64,000 nucleotides of DNA from Qipengyuania polymorpha (GCF_019711435.1 NZ_JAIGNK010000002.1:124001-188000); one strand, 5' to 3'; counted from the stretch's first letter, positions 54,923 through 64,000 are shown. The notes: generated from the sequence alone by a model not told the origin. Program-made: numbers and translations.

Positions 54923-56286
54923 CCCTTCTTCTCCGCGGCCTTCTTCTTTTTCATCGTGTCATGGAAGCGGTCGGCCCAACCCGGCTTCACCATCTGCTCG
55001 GCGCGGACCATGCGCAATTCTCCTGCCGCGACATCGCGGCTGACAGCGCTGCCGGCAGCGACAATCGCGTCCGCGCCGATTTCGACCGGTGCAATAAGCG
55101 CGCTGTTGGAGCCGATGAAGGCGCGCTCGCCAATTGTGGTCTGGTGCTTGAAATAGCCGTCGTAATTGCAGGTGATGGTGCCTGCTCCGATATTCGCGCC
55201 CGCACCGACCGTGGCATCGCCGAGATAGGTCAGGTGGTTGGCCTTGGAGCCTTCTCCCAGCACCGCCTTTTTCATCTCGACGAAATTGCCGACCTTGCTG
55301 GTCTTTTCCATCACCGCTCCGGGGCGCAGACGCGCATAGGGGCCGACTTCGCAATCCTCGCCGACATGCGCCCCTTCGAGGTGGCTGAAGGCGCGGATGC
55401 GCGCGCCGCGTTCGACCTTCACGCCGGGGCCGAAGACGACATTGGGCTCGATGGTCACATCGGTGGCGAGCTCGGTGTCGTAGCTGAAGAAGACCGTATC
55501 GGGGGCCTTGAGCGTGACGCCGTTCTCCAGCGCTTCCTCGCGGCGGAGTTCCTGCCACTGGCGCTCTGCCGCGGCGAGTTCCTTGCGCGAATTGATGCCG
55601 AGCACTTCCTCGGGCTTTTCCGCCACCACGGCAGCGCAGGTGCGCCCGTCGGCCACCGCCACGTTGACGATGTCGGGCAGGTAATACTCGCCCTGCGCAT
55701 TGTTGTTGTCGACGCGCTGGAGGAGGTCGAACAAGTCGCCGCTTTTGGCCGCCATCAGGCCCGAGTTGCACAGGCGTGTGGCGCGTTCGGCCTCGTTGGC
55801 GTCCTTGAATTCGACCATTTTCTCGATGGTCATGTCGGCATGGGTGATGACCCGGCCATATTGGAGCGCATCGTCTGGCTCGAAGCCGAGCACCACCACG
55901 GCAGGTTCGTCGGCCGCGCGCAGACGCTCGAGCATTTCGATCATGGTCACGGCGGTGATAAAAGGCGCATCGCCCAGCAGCATGATGACATCGCCGTCGA
56001 AGCCCTCGAGCGCTTCCTTCGCCTGCGCCACCGCATGGCCCGTGCCGAGCTGCGGTTCCTGCACCACGCAGGTCGCACGGTCGGAAACCTGGTCGATGAC
56101 CTGCTGGCGCTCGTCACCCACGATGACGATGGTCTTCGCGGGCTGGACGATGGCGACCTGCGCCATCAGATGCTCGATAATCGGGCGCCCGGCGATGTTG
56201 TGGAGCACCTTGTGCATCCCGCTCTTGAGGCGCGAGCCCTTGCCGGCTGCGAGGATGACGACGGCGAAATCTCTGCTTTTGTTCAT
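54919..56286 (-). CDS. glmU: Bifunctional GlmU (UDP-GlcNAc pyrophosphorylase / acetyltransferase)
   Basis: A 455-aa enzyme giving UDP-GlcNAc for peptidoglycan and lipid A. The N-terminal uridyltransferase has ILAAGKGSRLKSGMHKVL and the C-terminal left-handed beta-helix has hexapeptide repeats, with LTYLGDATVGAGANIGAGTITCNYDG as the acetyltransferase signature. A lysine-rich tail ends it. ATG 56286 (MNKSRDFAVV) is the fold start. The HNH gene overlaps its stop. It is divergent from gph. Confidence 0.96.
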   Translation of the reverse strand: MNKSRDFAVVILAAGKGSRLKSGMHKVLHNIAGRPIIEHLMAQVAIVQPAKTIVIVGDERQQVIDQVSDRATCVVQEPQLGTGHAVAQAKEALEGFDGDVIMLLGDAPFITAVTMIEMLERLRAADEPAVVVLGFEPDDALQYGRVITHADMTIEKMVEFKDANEAERATRLCNSGLMAAKSGDLFDLLQRVDNNNAQGEYYLPDIVNVAVADGRTCAAVVAEKPEEVLGINSRKELAAAERQWQELRREEALENGVTLKAPDTVFFSYDTELATDVTIEPNVVFGPGVKVERGARIRAFSHLEGAHVGEDCEVGPYARLRPGAVMEKTSKVGNFVEMKKAVLGEGSKANHLTYLGDATVGAGANIGAGTITCNYDGYFKHQTTIGERAFIGSNSALIAPVEIGADAIVAAGSAVSRDVAAGELRMVRAEQMVKPGWADRFHDTMKKKKAAEKKG

Positions 56287-56347
56287 GGAAAGGGGCCATG
56301 CCACCAATCGCTTGCAGTTTGAAGAACCATCCTGCAGTTCGAGCCTA

Positions 56348-57031
56348 ATGGCTGATTTTCCCTTCGATATCGTCGCCTTCGACCTCGACGGCACACTGCT
56401 CGAAACGCATCGGGACCTGGGCACGGCAGTCAATCACGCGCTGGCACTGGGCGGTTTTGCCAAGGTCCCCATCGAAAGCGCGACCGACCTCATCGGCGGC
56501 GGGGCGAAAATCATGCTCAAGCAGGCCGTCGATGCGCAAGGCGGGCTGGCCCATGAGGAGTTCCGCAAGCTCTACAAGGCGATGCTCACCTATTACGGCG
56601 AGAATTACGCGGTCCACACAAGGCCCTACCCGCACGCGGTGGAGGTGCTGGACGAACTGGCCGCGCTGGGCGTGACCGTGGGCGTGGTGACCAACAAGTT
56701 CGAGCAATTCGCGCGCGGCATCTTAAGCGAACTGGGACTTGCCCAACGCTTCGCCTTCGTTATCGGCGGCGACAGCCTCGGCAAGGGACCCGACGGCAAG
56801 CACATCGCCAAGCCCGCGCCCGACCCCATCCTGAAGGCGCGCGAGATGGGCGGCGGTGGCCGCACGGTCTTCGTCGGCGACAGCAGCTACGACATGAAGG
56901 CCGCACGCGCGGCGGGCGTTCCGGTGGTTTCGGCGTGCTATGGCTATTGCGACGGCACGGCGGAGGAACTTGGCGCCGACGCAGCGATTGATTCGCTGGA
57001 AGGGCTTATCCCTGCCCTTCTTCGCCTCTAG
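56348..57031 (+). CDS. gph: HAD-family phosphatase (phosphoglycolate phosphatase-like)
   Basis: A 227-aa HAD phosphatase. DxDGT in VAFDLDGTLLETHRD, TNK in GVVTNKFEQF, the lysine in IAKPAPDP and VGDSSYDMKAARAAG complete the four motifs. The cap domain and length fit phosphoglycolate phosphatase, though HAD specificity is hard to fix. ATG 56348 begins the fold; the long frame upstream is antisense to glmU and not coding. Confidence 0.92.
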   Translation: MADFPFDIVAFDLDGTLLETHRDLGTAVNHALALGGFAKVPIESATDLIGGGAKIMLKQAVDAQGGLAHEEFRKLYKAMLTYYGENYAVHTRPYPHAVEVLDELAALGVTVGVVTNKFEQFARGILSELGLAQRFAFVIGGDSLGKGPDGKHIAKPAPDPILKAREMGGGGRTVFVGDSSYDMKAARAAGVPVVSACYGYCDGTAEELGADAAIDSLEGLIPALLRL

Positions 57032-57115
57032 GCGCGCATCCTGACCCTACGGCATCGCGCTTCGCCGCGCCCCCTGTTGCAAGTGCGAAGGGAAAGTGGC
57101 AGTCCGCGACATCAA

Positions 57116-57137
57116 TTGACCTTTACGTAAACGACAA
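57116..57137. promoter_or_regulatory. 22-base near-palindromic operator before SDR gene
   Basis: The centre TTTACGTAAA (57122-57131) is a perfect 10-base palindrome. The flanks TTGAC on the left (57116-57120) and GACAA on the right (57133-57137) extend the symmetry, 18 of 22 bases matching in all. TTGAC could be a -35 box. The pattern recalls operators of proteobacterial regulators of fatty-acid and branched-chain breakdown (LiuR/FadR-like); which regulator binds here is not known. It ends 24 bases before the SDR start. Confidence 0.55.
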
Positions 57138-57161
57138 ACAACCAAGAGCAGGAGCCCCCAC

Positions 57162-58091
57162 ATGACCATCGACTTCAAGGACAAGGTAGCCATCGTCACC
57201 GGCGCAGGCGGGGGCCTGGGCCGCGAATATGCGCTCGAACTCGCCCGCCGCGGCGCGAAGGTCGTCGTCAACGACCTCGGCGGTGCGCGCGACGGCACCG
57301 GCCACTCCGACATGGCCCTCGAGGTCGTCGAGGAAATCGAGAAGATGGGCGGCGAAGCCATGTCGAACGGCGGCAGCGTCACCGAATACGAGCAGGTGGA
57401 AAAGATGGTCGCCGACGCCAAGCAGAAGTTCGGCGGCGTGCACATCGTCATCAACAACGCTGGCGTGCTGCGCGACAAGACCTTCGCCAAGATGACGATG
57501 GACGACTTCGAATTCGTCGTCGACGTGCACCTCAACGGGTCGGCCAATGTCAGCAAGGCCGTGTGGGAAACCATGCGCGAGCAGGCCTATGGCCGCATCC
57601 TGATGACCGCTTCCTCGACCGGCCTCTTCGGCAATTTCGGCCAGGCGAACTACGGCGCAGCCAAGCTCGGCCTTGCCGGCCTGACCAAGACGCTGCAGCT
57701 TGAAGGCGCGAAATACGGCATCAAGGTCAACACGCTGTCGCCCGTCGCCGGCACGCGCATGACCGAAGATCTCTTCCCCGAAGAAGCCTTCAAGCTGTTC
57801 GACCCAGTCAACGTGGTCCCCGCTGCGCTCTTCCTCGTCAGCGAAGATGCGCCGACCAATGCCATCGTCGGCGCAGGCGCAGGCGGCTATCACTCGGCAT
57901 GGACGGTCATGAACGACGCCGTCTGGCTGCCCGATGGCGAGCGGACGGTCGAAGGTTTTGCCGCCAACTGGGACAAGATTTCCGAGTTCTCGAACCTCAA
58001 GGCTCCGCAGTCGGGTTCGGAACAGTCGGGCGCCATCCTCACCGCGATGCAGAAGGTCACGGGCACCGGCCCCTCCTCCGCACGCGGCTGA
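57162..58091 (+). CDS. SDR oxidoreductase, hydroxyacyl-CoA dehydrogenase (MFE) type
   Basis: A 309-aa short-chain dehydrogenase. The cofactor motif is TGAGGGLGREYALELARRGAKVVVNDLGG, NNAG in IVINNAGVLRDKTFAKM, and the catalytic YxxxK in YGAAKLGL with Ser in TASSTG. This sequence type is the dehydrogenase unit of multifunctional enzyme type 2 and acts on 3-hydroxyacyl-CoA; the extra C-terminal part is of the usual length for the group. AGGAG lies 8 bases upstream of ATG 57162. It is single-gene, between a palindrome and a terminator. Confidence 0.93.
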   Translation: MTIDFKDKVAIVTGAGGGLGREYALELARRGAKVVVNDLGGARDGTGHSDMALEVVEEIEKMGGEAMSNGGSVTEYEQVEKMVADAKQKFGGVHIVINNAGVLRDKTFAKMTMDDFEFVVDVHLNGSANVSKAVWETMREQAYGRILMTASSTGLFGNFGQANYGAAKLGLAGLTKTLQLEGAKYGIKVNTLSPVAGTRMTEDLFPEEAFKLFDPVNVVPAALFLVSEDAPTNAIVGAGAGGYHSAWTVMNDAVWLPDGERTVEGFAANWDKISEFSNLKAPQSGSEQSGAILTAMQKVTGTGPSSARG

Positions 58092-58110
58092 TTTCGGCAG
58101 CAATATCAGG

Positions 58111-58145
58111 AAGCCCCGGTTCGCATTGCCGAGCCGGGGCTTTTC
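58111..58145 (+). terminator. Rho-independent terminator after SDR gene
   Basis: AAGCCCCGG (58111-58119) pairs with CCGGGGCTT (58134-58142); TTTT ends at 58144. It is 19 bases after the stop of the SDR gene. Confidence 0.85.
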
Positions 58146-58164
58146 CTTGCCCTCGCGAGGCGTA

Positions 58165-58193
58165 TTGACGTATTAATACACTAGGTCTATGCC
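58165..58193 (+). promoter_or_regulatory. Possible sigma-70 promoter with palindromic operator
   Basis: TTGACG (58165-58170) and TATGCC (58188-58193) are spaced by 17 bases. The perfect palindrome GTATTAATAC (58170-58179) overlaps the spacer, so a repressor may bind there. It is 24 bases before the ATG of the DUF2157 gene. The -10 is weak. Confidence 0.4.
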
Positions 58194-58217
58194 TCACCCA
58201 TCCATCAATGGGGAGAA

Positions 58218-59285
58218 ATGGCAATGTATAGCCAGGAAGACCTGAATTCGGCAGTCGCGGCGGGGGCAATCACCTCCGATGCCGCCAATGCCCTGCGCGC
58301 CCATGTCGCCGCTTCGCGCGACGCGGTGCCCGCCGATGCGGAGCATTTCCGCCTCATCACCGGTTTCAACGACATCTTCGTCAGCATCGGGGCGGTTATC
58401 CTGCTGATGGCGATGGCGGCCATCGGTGATGCCTTCTGGAGCAACAACAACGGCCCCTCGCCCGTCAGCGCTGCGCTGGTCGCGGGCACGGCATGGATGC
58501 TGGCCGAGTTCTTCACCGCCAAGAAACGCATGGCGCTGCCGAGTATCATCCTGCTGCTGGCCTTCGTAGGCGGCACTTTCATGACCTTCATCGGCCTGAT
58601 TGTTGCAGCCTTCGACGGTGCGAATTCGCCTGCCGATACGGTCGGCGTGCTGCTGATTGCGCTCTCCGGCCTGCTGACCGCGGGTGCGGCATGGCTGCAC
58701 TGGCGCCGCTTCATGGTCCCCATCACGATTGCAGCCGGAACAGCGGCAATTGCCGGGACGGTCATCGCGCTCATCGTGGCGGCCATCGGTCCCAAGAACC
58801 CGAACATGGAGACCATCATCCTCAGCCTCGTCTTCGTGGCTGGTCTCGTCATCTTCGCCTTCGCCATGCGCTGGGACATGAGCGACCCGCGCCGCGAAAC
58901 GCGCCGCAGCGACGTGGCCTTCTGGCTGCACCTTCTCGCAGCGCCGATGATTGCCCACCCGATTTTCGCCCTGATCGGCGTTATCGAAGGCGACAATATC
59001 GGTGTCGGGGCAGCCGTCGGTGTGCTGGCGGTCTATGTCGTGTTCGGCCTCGTGGCGCTGGCTGTCGACCGCCGCGCGCTGCTGGTCTCGGCGCTGGCCT
59101 ATGTTCTAATTGCGCTGACCTTCCTCTTCCGCGAATTCGGCGCGGTTGAGCTGAATTTCGCGCTGACCGCGCTGGTCATCGGCTCGGCTCTGCTGACGCT
59201 GAGCGCGCTGTGGACGCCCATTCGCCGCAGCGTGGTGAAAGGCCTCCCGACCGACTTCCAGGCACGGCTTCCCGCCACCGCCTGA
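58218..59285 (+). CDS. DUF2157-like multi-pass membrane protein
   Basis: A 355-aa protein with about nine hydrophobic segments after a short soluble N-terminus (MAMYSQEDLNSAVAAGAITSDAANALRAHV), the DUF2157 kind of lead helix. Transport or signalling function is unknown. ATG 58218 has GGGAG upstream. It is a single gene between a predicted promoter with palindrome and a strong terminator. Confidence 0.85.
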   Translation: MAMYSQEDLNSAVAAGAITSDAANALRAHVAASRDAVPADAEHFRLITGFNDIFVSIGAVILLMAMAAIGDAFWSNNNGPSPVSAALVAGTAWMLAEFFTAKKRMALPSIILLLAFVGGTFMTFIGLIVAAFDGANSPADTVGVLLIALSGLLTAGAAWLHWRRFMVPITIAAGTAAIAGTVIALIVAAIGPKNPNMETIILSLVFVAGLVIFAFAMRWDMSDPRRETRRSDVAFWLHLLAAPMIAHPIFALIGVIEGDNIGVGAAVGVLAVYVVFGLVALAVDRRALLVSALAYVLIALTFLFREFGAVELNFALTALVIGSALLTLSALWTPIRRSVVKGLPTDFQARLPATA

Positions 59286-59303
59286 CAATCGGACCACCGA
59301 GGG

Positions 59304-59336
59304 AAAGGGGCTCGCCAGCATGGCGGGCCCCTTTTT
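59304..59336 (+). terminator. Rho-independent terminator after DUF2157 gene
   Basis: GGGGCTCGCC (59307-59316) pairs with GGCGGGCCCC (59322-59331) with one G-U pair; TTTTT follows. It starts 18 bases after the stop and sits at the end of the DUF2794 gene on the opposite strand, where it may act in both directions. Confidence 0.88.
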
Positions 59337-59340
59337 CGTG

Positions 59341-59694
59341 TCAGTCCTCGACCGCTTTCAGGAGGCGGCGTTCGATGGGCGCCATGACCCCGGCGAGTTC
59401 ATGCCCGCGCTTGAGGACTTGCCCGTGCTCGCCGAACAGCGTCCACATGCCTTGCTTGCTGCGCAATGACGGGCGTTTCTCCAACCGCGCCTGCGGGCGT
59501 TCGGCATGACGCACGAAGGCGGCGAAGGTGGCGGTGTCCTTGGTGAAATCCATCGCATAGTCGCGCCACTGCCCGGCAGCGACCATCCGGCCATAGACAT
59601 CGAGTATCTTGGTCAGTTCCTCGCGGGAAAACCCGACCTGGTTGGGCTTGCGGCCCGGGAAAGCTACGACATTGACGCCGCCCTGCGTGACCAT
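59341..59694 (-). CDS. DUF2794 family protein
   Basis: A 117-aa cytoplasmic protein of an alphaproteobacterial family (VAFPGRKPNQVGFSREELTKILDVYGRMVAAGQWRDYAMDF, RPSLRSKQGMWTLFGEHGQVLKRGHEL). Function unknown. ATG 59694 shares its G base region with the cysE stop (TGATG), so it is translationally coupled to cysE. Confidence 0.92.
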   Translation of the reverse strand: MVTQGGVNVVAFPGRKPNQVGFSREELTKILDVYGRMVAAGQWRDYAMDFTKDTATFAAFVRHAERPQARLEKRPSLRSKQGMWTLFGEHGQVLKRGHELAGVMAPIERRLLKAVED

Positions 59695-60395
59695 CAGTCG
59701 GCGGTACCGCTGCGCTGCTGCGGTTCACGTTCGGCGCGCAGTTCATCGAGTTCGCTGCGCAGCGCCTTCAATTCGCTCTCGAGCTTTTCGACGCAGTCGC
59801 GCCCGACCTCGCGCGCGCTTTCGCACGGGTCGTCGCAGGGCGTGCCGTAGGGCATGAATTCCTTCATCCACTCTTCGGCCGGAACCAGCGTGCTGCGTGC
59901 CTTGAGGCCAATCATGGTCGCGCCTTCGGGCACTTCGTCGGTCACCACCGCATTCGCGCCGATACGTGCGCGGCGGCCCACGGTGATGGGGCCGATGACC
60001 TGCGCGCCCGAGCCGATGATGACTTCATCCTCGATCGTGGGATGACGCTTGCCGCCCACGCCGTTGGTCGGGTTGGTCCCGCCCAGCGTCACGCACTGAT
60101 AGATGGTGACATTGTCGCCGATCTGCGCGGTCTCGCCGATGACGGTGAATCCGTGGTCGATGAAGAAGTTCTTCCCGATTTTCGCACCCGGATGGATGTC
60201 GATACCGGTCACCATCCGGCTCCAGTGATTGACCAGTCGGGCGAGGAAGAAGAGGTCCGCCTCGAACAGCCAGTGCGCCATGCGGTGATAGGCCAGCGCC
60301 CAGACACCCGGGTAAAGCAGCACTTCCCAGCGGCTGCGCGGCGCGGGGTCGCGCGCCTTGATCGAGTCCAGATAGGCTATCAGTCCTTCCAGCAT
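59694..60395 (-). CDS. cysE: Serine O-acetyltransferase
   Basis: A 233-aa short (EpsC-type) serine acetyltransferase making O-acetylserine for cysteine synthesis. The N-terminal helical part precedes hexapeptide repeats: [69 protein letters not shown]-terminal coiled tail of about 35 charged residues is unusual for the family. It lies 27 bases after hdaA and is coupled to the DUF2794 gene. Confidence 0.94.
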   Translation of the reverse strand: MLEGLIAYLDSIKARDPAPRSRWEVLLYPGVWALAYHRMAHWLFEADLFFLARLVNHWSRMVTGIDIHPGAKIGKNFFIDHGFTVIGETAQIGDNVTIYQCVTLGGTNPTNGVGGKRHPTIEDEVIIGSGAQVIGPITVGRRARIGANAVVTDEVPEGATMIGLKARSTLVPAEEWMKEFMPYGTPCDDPCESAREVGRDCVEKLESELKALRSELDELRAEREPQQRSGTAD

Positions 60396-60422
60396 GGGCC
60401 CGATTCTCTCACTTGTCGCAGT

Positions 60423-61034
60423 TCAAAGCAAGCGCGCCTGCTCGGGGCCTTGGACCGCCTCGAGCGCGTCGCGCCAGATGGACATGGTGGCAGGCGCCAT
60501 CCGTTCAAGGCTGAGCCGGTCGATTTCGGCGACAATCCGTTCGATCGCGGCATGGCTGCGCTCCATGCGCGGGATGAGGTAAGCGGGCGCCCCCTCGCCC
60601 AGCGCAAGGCCGCGCTGGGCGGCATGGCTGAGCATCAATTCCGCGGCCATGTCATCGTCCGGCGCGCCGATTTCGAGCTGGAGCGCGGCGCCCATACGGC
60701 TGCGCAAATCGGGCAGCTCGATATCCCAGCCCTCGGCCCCGACGGTCAGCAATAGCGGGTAGCCGTCTTCTCTTGCGCGGTTCCACGCATGGAAAATCTC
60801 GGTCTCGTCCTTGCTATCGGCATCGTCGATGGCACCGCCGCCCGTGTGCGAGCCGAACCAGCGCGCAAACAGCGATTTGCCCGAGCGTGGAGGCCCGGCA
60901 AGGATAGCGCAGCCGTAGGGCCAGTCCTGCGTAGCCGCCAGCGCCTCGGCCACGCGCATATTCGCATCGCCGATGACGATACTTGCGGGTCCCTGCGGCC
61001 CGGCATGGTCAAGAGGAAGCGCAATCTGCGTCAT
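60423..61034 (-). CDS. hdaA: DnaA-related regulatory protein HdaA
   Basis: A 203-aa small AAA+ protein related to DnaA domain III. The N-terminus has QIALPL (residues 3-8), the clamp-binding motif of Hda, and the P-loop is AGPPRSGKS. It helps inactivate DnaA-ATP after replication starts. The Walker B is weak. ATG 61034 is chosen as it puts QIALPL at the N-terminus; the longer frame is not coding. It follows the secreted protein gene by 22 bases. Confidence 0.9.
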   Translation of the reverse strand: MTQIALPLDHAGPQGPASIVIGDANMRVAEALAATQDWPYGCAILAGPPRSGKSLFARWFGSHTGGGAIDDADSKDETEIFHAWNRAREDGYPLLLTVGAEGWDIELPDLRSRMGAALQLEIGAPDDDMAAELMLSHAAQRGLALGEGAPAYLIPRMERSHAAIERIVAEIDRLSLERMAPATMSIWRDALEAVQGPEQARLL

Positions 61035-61056
61035 ATCGGCAGCTCGACCAGGGTGA

Positions 61057-62328
61057 TTAGCGGCTGATAACGAGCGCTGTCGAGGTCTGCTGTACGGTGA
61101 AGCCCTTGGCGCGCAGCGCATCGGCAAGCTGGCCGATGGAGCCCGCATAGCTGACGGTCATCACCGAAGTCCCGCCAATCGCGGTCGAGCGGACGCCTGT
61201 CGAGCGTACGCCGTTCGTGCCGCGTACATCGGCGAGAATGGCACCGAAGGCCGCTGCATCGGGCGAGGCGAACTGCACCGTGTAGAGCGCAACCGAACCT
61301 TCGGGCGGCGGACGGTTGATGGGCGCGGAGCTGATGGCACCGCCGCTGGCCTCGGTAGGCTCGGCTGCCGCGGCTTCCTGCGCCTCGTCTTGGCGACGCA
61401 ACGCACGGCCAAGGTCGACCAGTCGCTGGATGGCCGGATTGAGGTCGCCCTGCTTGATGTTGAGCGTGGGGTCGGGCTTGATGACGCCGCTGCCCAGCGC
61501 AACCTGGAAAGTCGCATCGAAGCGGCGCACCGCCCGCGAGAGCATCGCGGGAAGCTCTTCGGGGCTTTCCGCGGTCATGGTGAAGCTGTCGAGGAACTCG
61601 TTGTCCGGCCCGTGGCGCGCGGTGAAAGTGCCTTCGATGGGGCCGCCGGGGTAGGTGTAGCGCAGGTTCGCAATCGGCACGAGCACGTCGGCCGCGCCGA
61701 ATTCGTCAAGGATATTGCTCCACCACACGCGGCTGCGGCGGGTGGTCTGGCCATAGGTCAGCAGCAGCGATTCGCCGCCCGAACCTTGCGGGCGCACGTA
61801 GTTCACGCGGCTCTGGCCGGCCTGGAATTCCGCCCATGCGCGCTGCCACGGGTTGCGCTGCTCGTACATTAGCTGCGTTCCCGCGGAGACGGTCACGGGC
61901 AGCACCAGCATCGGCGCGCTGCGCGCCGCGCGGCCTTCCTCGCCAAGATAGGCCGAGGCCCGCTGGCGGTCGAAAATCACGCCCAGCGTGGCGACATAGC
62001 GTTTCGGCCCCAGCCGCTCTCGCTCGATGACTATGGCCGAGACCAGTCCGGCGATACGCGATTCGGGCAATTTCGGCCCGTCGAGCTTCTCCCACGCCTT
62101 CACCTGCGCCTCGCGCCATGCCTCTTCGCGCGCCTTCACGCCGCTTTCGGCGCTCACGTCGACCTCGATATCGGAGACCTGGATGTCGCGCGATGCGGCC
62201 ACCGCCGCGATACCGCGGTCGCCGCCGACCTGCGCCTGCGCCAGCCATCCCGCTCCGCCTGCAAGGGCGATGCCGGTGGCGATGAGGGCCAGTCGTTTAC
62301 GGCCGGGTTGAGAAATTTGCGTGCCCAT
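61057..62328 (-). CDS. Exported protein of unknown function upstream of hdaA
   Basis: A 423-aa protein with a signal-like N-terminus ([23 protein letters not shown]). The mature part is soluble with [52 protein letters not shown] and a C-terminal domain ([25 protein letters not shown] ... [24 protein letters not shown]). The middle resembles the DUF2066 group of exported proteins; the tail is not placed. ATG 62328 opens the signal. It is divergent from purM by 91 bases. Confidence 0.85.
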   Translation of the reverse strand: MGTQISQPGRKRLALIATGIALAGGAGWLAQAQVGGDRGIAAVAASRDIQVSDIEVDVSAESGVKAREEAWREAQVKAWEKLDGPKLPESRIAGLVSAIVIERERLGPKRYVATLGVIFDRQRASAYLGEEGRAARSAPMLVLPVTVSAGTQLMYEQRNPWQRAWAEFQAGQSRVNYVRPQGSGGESLLLTYGQTTRRSRVWWSNILDEFGAADVLVPIANLRYTYPGGPIEGTFTARHGPDNEFLDSFTMTAESPEELPAMLSRAVRRFDATFQVALGSGVIKPDPTLNIKQGDLNPAIQRLVDLGRALRRQDEAQEAAAAEPTEASGGAISSAPINRPPPEGSVALYTVQFASPDAAAFGAILADVRGTNGVRSTGVRSTAIGGTSVMTVSYAGSIGQLADALRAKGFTVQQTSTALVISR

Positions 62329-62419
62329 GGGGTGTCTGCCGCGCCTTTTGCCCAAAGCATTCGGGAAATCCAAGCGGGAATGCTGGAAATTCGCTGCGAT
62401 ATGCGCGAAAGGCGCTGGC

Positions 62420-63517
62420 ATGAGCAGCGACACGCCTTCCTACACCTACGAACAGGCCGGGGTTTCCATCGACGCCGGCAACCGGCTGGTGAAAGCCATC
62501 GGACCACTCGTGAAAGCCACCATGCGTCCCGGAACGGACGGCGAAATCGGCGGCTTCGGCGGGTTCTTCGATCCCAAGGCAGCCGGTTACAAGGACCCGC
62601 TGCTAGTCGCAGGCAACGACGGTGTCGGCACCAAGCTGAAGCTCGCCATCGATACGGACCGCCACGACACGGTTGGCATCGACCTCGTCGCCATGTGCGT
62701 GAACGACCTTATCGTGCAGGGCGCAGAGCCGCTTTTCTTCCTCGACTATTTCGCCACCGGCAAGCTGGAGAATGGCGTTGCCGAGCGTGTCATTGCGGGC
62801 ATCGCCGAGGGCTGCAAAGAAGCCGGATGCGCGCTTATCGGCGGCGAGACGGCCGAAATGCCCGGCATGTATGCGGCGGGCGATTACGACCTCGCCGGTT
62901 TCTGTGTCGGCGCCGTCGAGCGCGGCGAGCAGCTGACCGGCGAGCGCGTGGCGCCCGGCCACATCCTGCTCGGCCTCGCAAGTTCGGGCGTGCATTCGAA
63001 CGGTTTCTCGCTCGTTCGCCGGCTTGCCGAAGACAAGGGCTGGAAGCTCGACCGCCCTGCCCTGTTCGACCAAGACAAATTGCTCATCGAAACGCTGCTC
63101 GAGCCGACCCGCATCTATGTGAAGACGCTCCTCCCGCTTGTGCGCGACGGGCTCATCGACGCGATGGCGCATATCACCGGAGGCGGCCTGCTCGAGAACA
63201 TCCCGCGCGTGCTGCCCGAAGGCGCGCATGCCGAAGTCGAGGCAGACGGCTGGGACCAGCCCGGCCTTATGGCCTTCCTGCAGGCGCAGGGAAATATCGA
63301 GCCCGGCGAGATGGCCCGCACCTTCAACTGCGGCGTCGGCATGGTGCTGGCTGTTGCCCCCTCCAAGGTCGAACTCGTCCGCAGCCGTCTCGAAGACGCT
63401 GGCGAGCAGGTCCTCGCCGTCGGCCGCATCGTGGAAGGCGACAAGGGCTGCACCGTGCGCGGGTCGCAAGGGACCTGGTCTGCCAAGGACGACTGGGAGG
63501 CGGTCCACCTTGGCTGA
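62420..63517 (+). CDS. purM: Phosphoribosylformylglycinamidine cyclo-ligase
   Basis: A 365-aa AIR synthetase, step five of purine synthesis. [52 protein letters not shown] and [16 protein letters not shown] are family blocks. ATG 62420 ([21 protein letters not shown]) begins the fold. Its last codons contain the TTG start of purN, TTGGCTGA. Confidence 0.97.
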   Translation: MSSDTPSYTYEQAGVSIDAGNRLVKAIGPLVKATMRPGTDGEIGGFGGFFDPKAAGYKDPLLVAGNDGVGTKLKLAIDTDRHDTVGIDLVAMCVNDLIVQGAEPLFFLDYFATGKLENGVAERVIAGIAEGCKEAGCALIGGETAEMPGMYAAGDYDLAGFCVGAVERGEQLTGERVAPGHILLGLASSGVHSNGFSLVRRLAEDKGWKLDRPALFDQDKLLIETLLEPTRIYVKTLLPLVRDGLIDAMAHITGGGLLENIPRVLPEGAHAEVEADGWDQPGLMAFLQAQGNIEPGEMARTFNCGVGMVLAVAPSKVELVRSRLEDAGEQVLAVGRIVEGDKGCTVRGSQGTWSAKDDWEAVHLG

Positions 63518-64000
63518 GAAGGCGAAGGTCGCGATCTTCATTTCCGGGCGCGGCAGCAACATGGCCGCGCTGCTCTATGCAGCGAATTTGCCAGAGGCCG
63601 CCTATGAAGTAGTACTCGTCGCCGCCAACGACCCGATGGCCGAGGGGCTGGCGCTCGCCGCCGCCGAGGGCATCCATACCTTCGCCCTCTCGCACAAGGG
63701 CATGCAGCGCGCCGAGCATGATGCGGCGATGGAGCAGGCAGCGCGCGAGGCCGGAGCGGAGTATATCGTCCTTGCGGGCTACATGCGCATCCTGACCGAC
63801 GATTTCGCGAAGCGCTGGGAAGGCCGGATGCTCAACATCCATCCCTCGCTGCTGCCGAACTACCCCGGCCTCGATACCCACCAGCGCGCCATCGATGCAG
63901 GCGACAGCCACGGCGGGGTCTCGGTCCATCTCGTGACTCCCGAACTCGACGCAGGCGAAGTGCTCGGCCAGATGCGGGTCGCCATCCGCAAAGGCGAGAC
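63510..64000 (+). CDS. purN: Phosphoribosylglycinamide formyltransferase (cut by window edge)
   Basis: The first 163 codons of GAR transformylase, which uses 10-formyl-THF. [15 protein letters not shown] begins the fold, [25 protein letters not shown] contains the catalytic His and the folate-loop, and [15 protein letters not shown] follows. The start is TTG 63510 in an 8-base overlap with purM (TTGGCTGA); there is no ATG near it. The C-terminal end lies beyond the window. Confidence 0.94.
   Translation, partial: MAEKAKVAIFISGRGSNMAALLYAANLPEAAYEVVLVAANDPMAEGLALAAAEGIHTFALSHKGMQRAEHDAAMEQAAREAGAEYIVLAGYMRILTDDFAKRWEGRMLNIHPSLLPNYPGLDTHQRAIDAGDSHGGVSVHLVTPELDAGEVLGQMRVAIRKGE

Overview
The window reads as chromosomal DNA of a high-GC alphaproteobacterium of the order Sphingomonadales, most likely the Erythrobacteraceae (Erythrobacter/Qipengyuania/Altererythrobacter type). 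Supporting signs are the rpmF-plsX-fabH-ihfA-merR order, the alphaproteobacterial families DUF1489, DUF2794 and HdaA, DciA and two DsbA-like proteins in front of smc, and two promoter-like sites of the GGAAC-N16/17-CGTT (EcfG general stress) type. I see no rRNA, tRNA, CRISPR array, insertion sequence or prophage. It is mostly ordinary core genome, tightly packed, with a few AT-richer accessory genes fitted into core operons.

Layout. 1-5.5 kb (minus): membrane protein (partial), phoH, miaB, an AbiGi-like accessory gene, a cyclophilin and a secreted amidohydrolase. 5.6-8.5 kb (plus): mgtE, a DUF1489 gene, then two small genes with stress-type promoters (an entericidin-like lipoprotein and an 81-aa protein) and a 27-codon membrane peptide on minus. 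8.5-12.8 kb (minus): FrnE-like oxidoreductase, nudC, a serine hydrolase and mutY. 12.8-20.5 kb (plus): dciA-like gene, two thioredoxin-fold proteins, smc, a methyltransferase and an M24 peptidase. 20.5-23.6 kb (minus): merR, ihfA, fabH, plsX, rpmF. 23.8-28.7 kb: small genes of mixed strand including an orphan immunity-like gene and an S24 repressor with a four-half-site operator array.

28.7-36.7 kb (mostly minus): 2-hydroxyacid dehydrogenase, a REP-like doublet, cysS, nitroreductase, a DUF7336-like accessory gene, cobT, transaldolase-type aldolase, a sugar-isomerase-fold lipoprotein and a DUF4197 gene. 36.7-46.2 kb: priA, a secreted HExxH protease with a repeat-rich, acidic C-terminal half, an Fe-S photolyase, a membrane protein, ada and a trypsin-like membrane protease. 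46.2-54.6 kb: TauD-type dioxygenase, the F1 ATP synthase operon atpHAG-(lipoprotein)-DC, and a prolyl oligopeptidase. 54.6-64 kb: an HNH protein coupled to glmU, gph, an acyl-CoA-type SDR behind a long palindrome, a DUF2157 membrane protein, DUF2794-cysE, hdaA, a secreted protein of unknown function, purM and the start of purN.

The genes serve replication and repair (dciA, smc, priA, hdaA, mutY, ada, photolyase), translation and RNA modification (miaB, cysS, rpmF), lipid and envelope synthesis (plsX, fabH, glmU), energy (atp) and purine synthesis. The least ordinary signals are three: accessory genes joined to core operons by stop/start overlaps at both ends, two genes whose conserved N-termini have no ATG/GTG/TTG start, and the stress-promoter and operator arrays in the gaps. 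I found no clear multi-gene system that is both complete and unknown.
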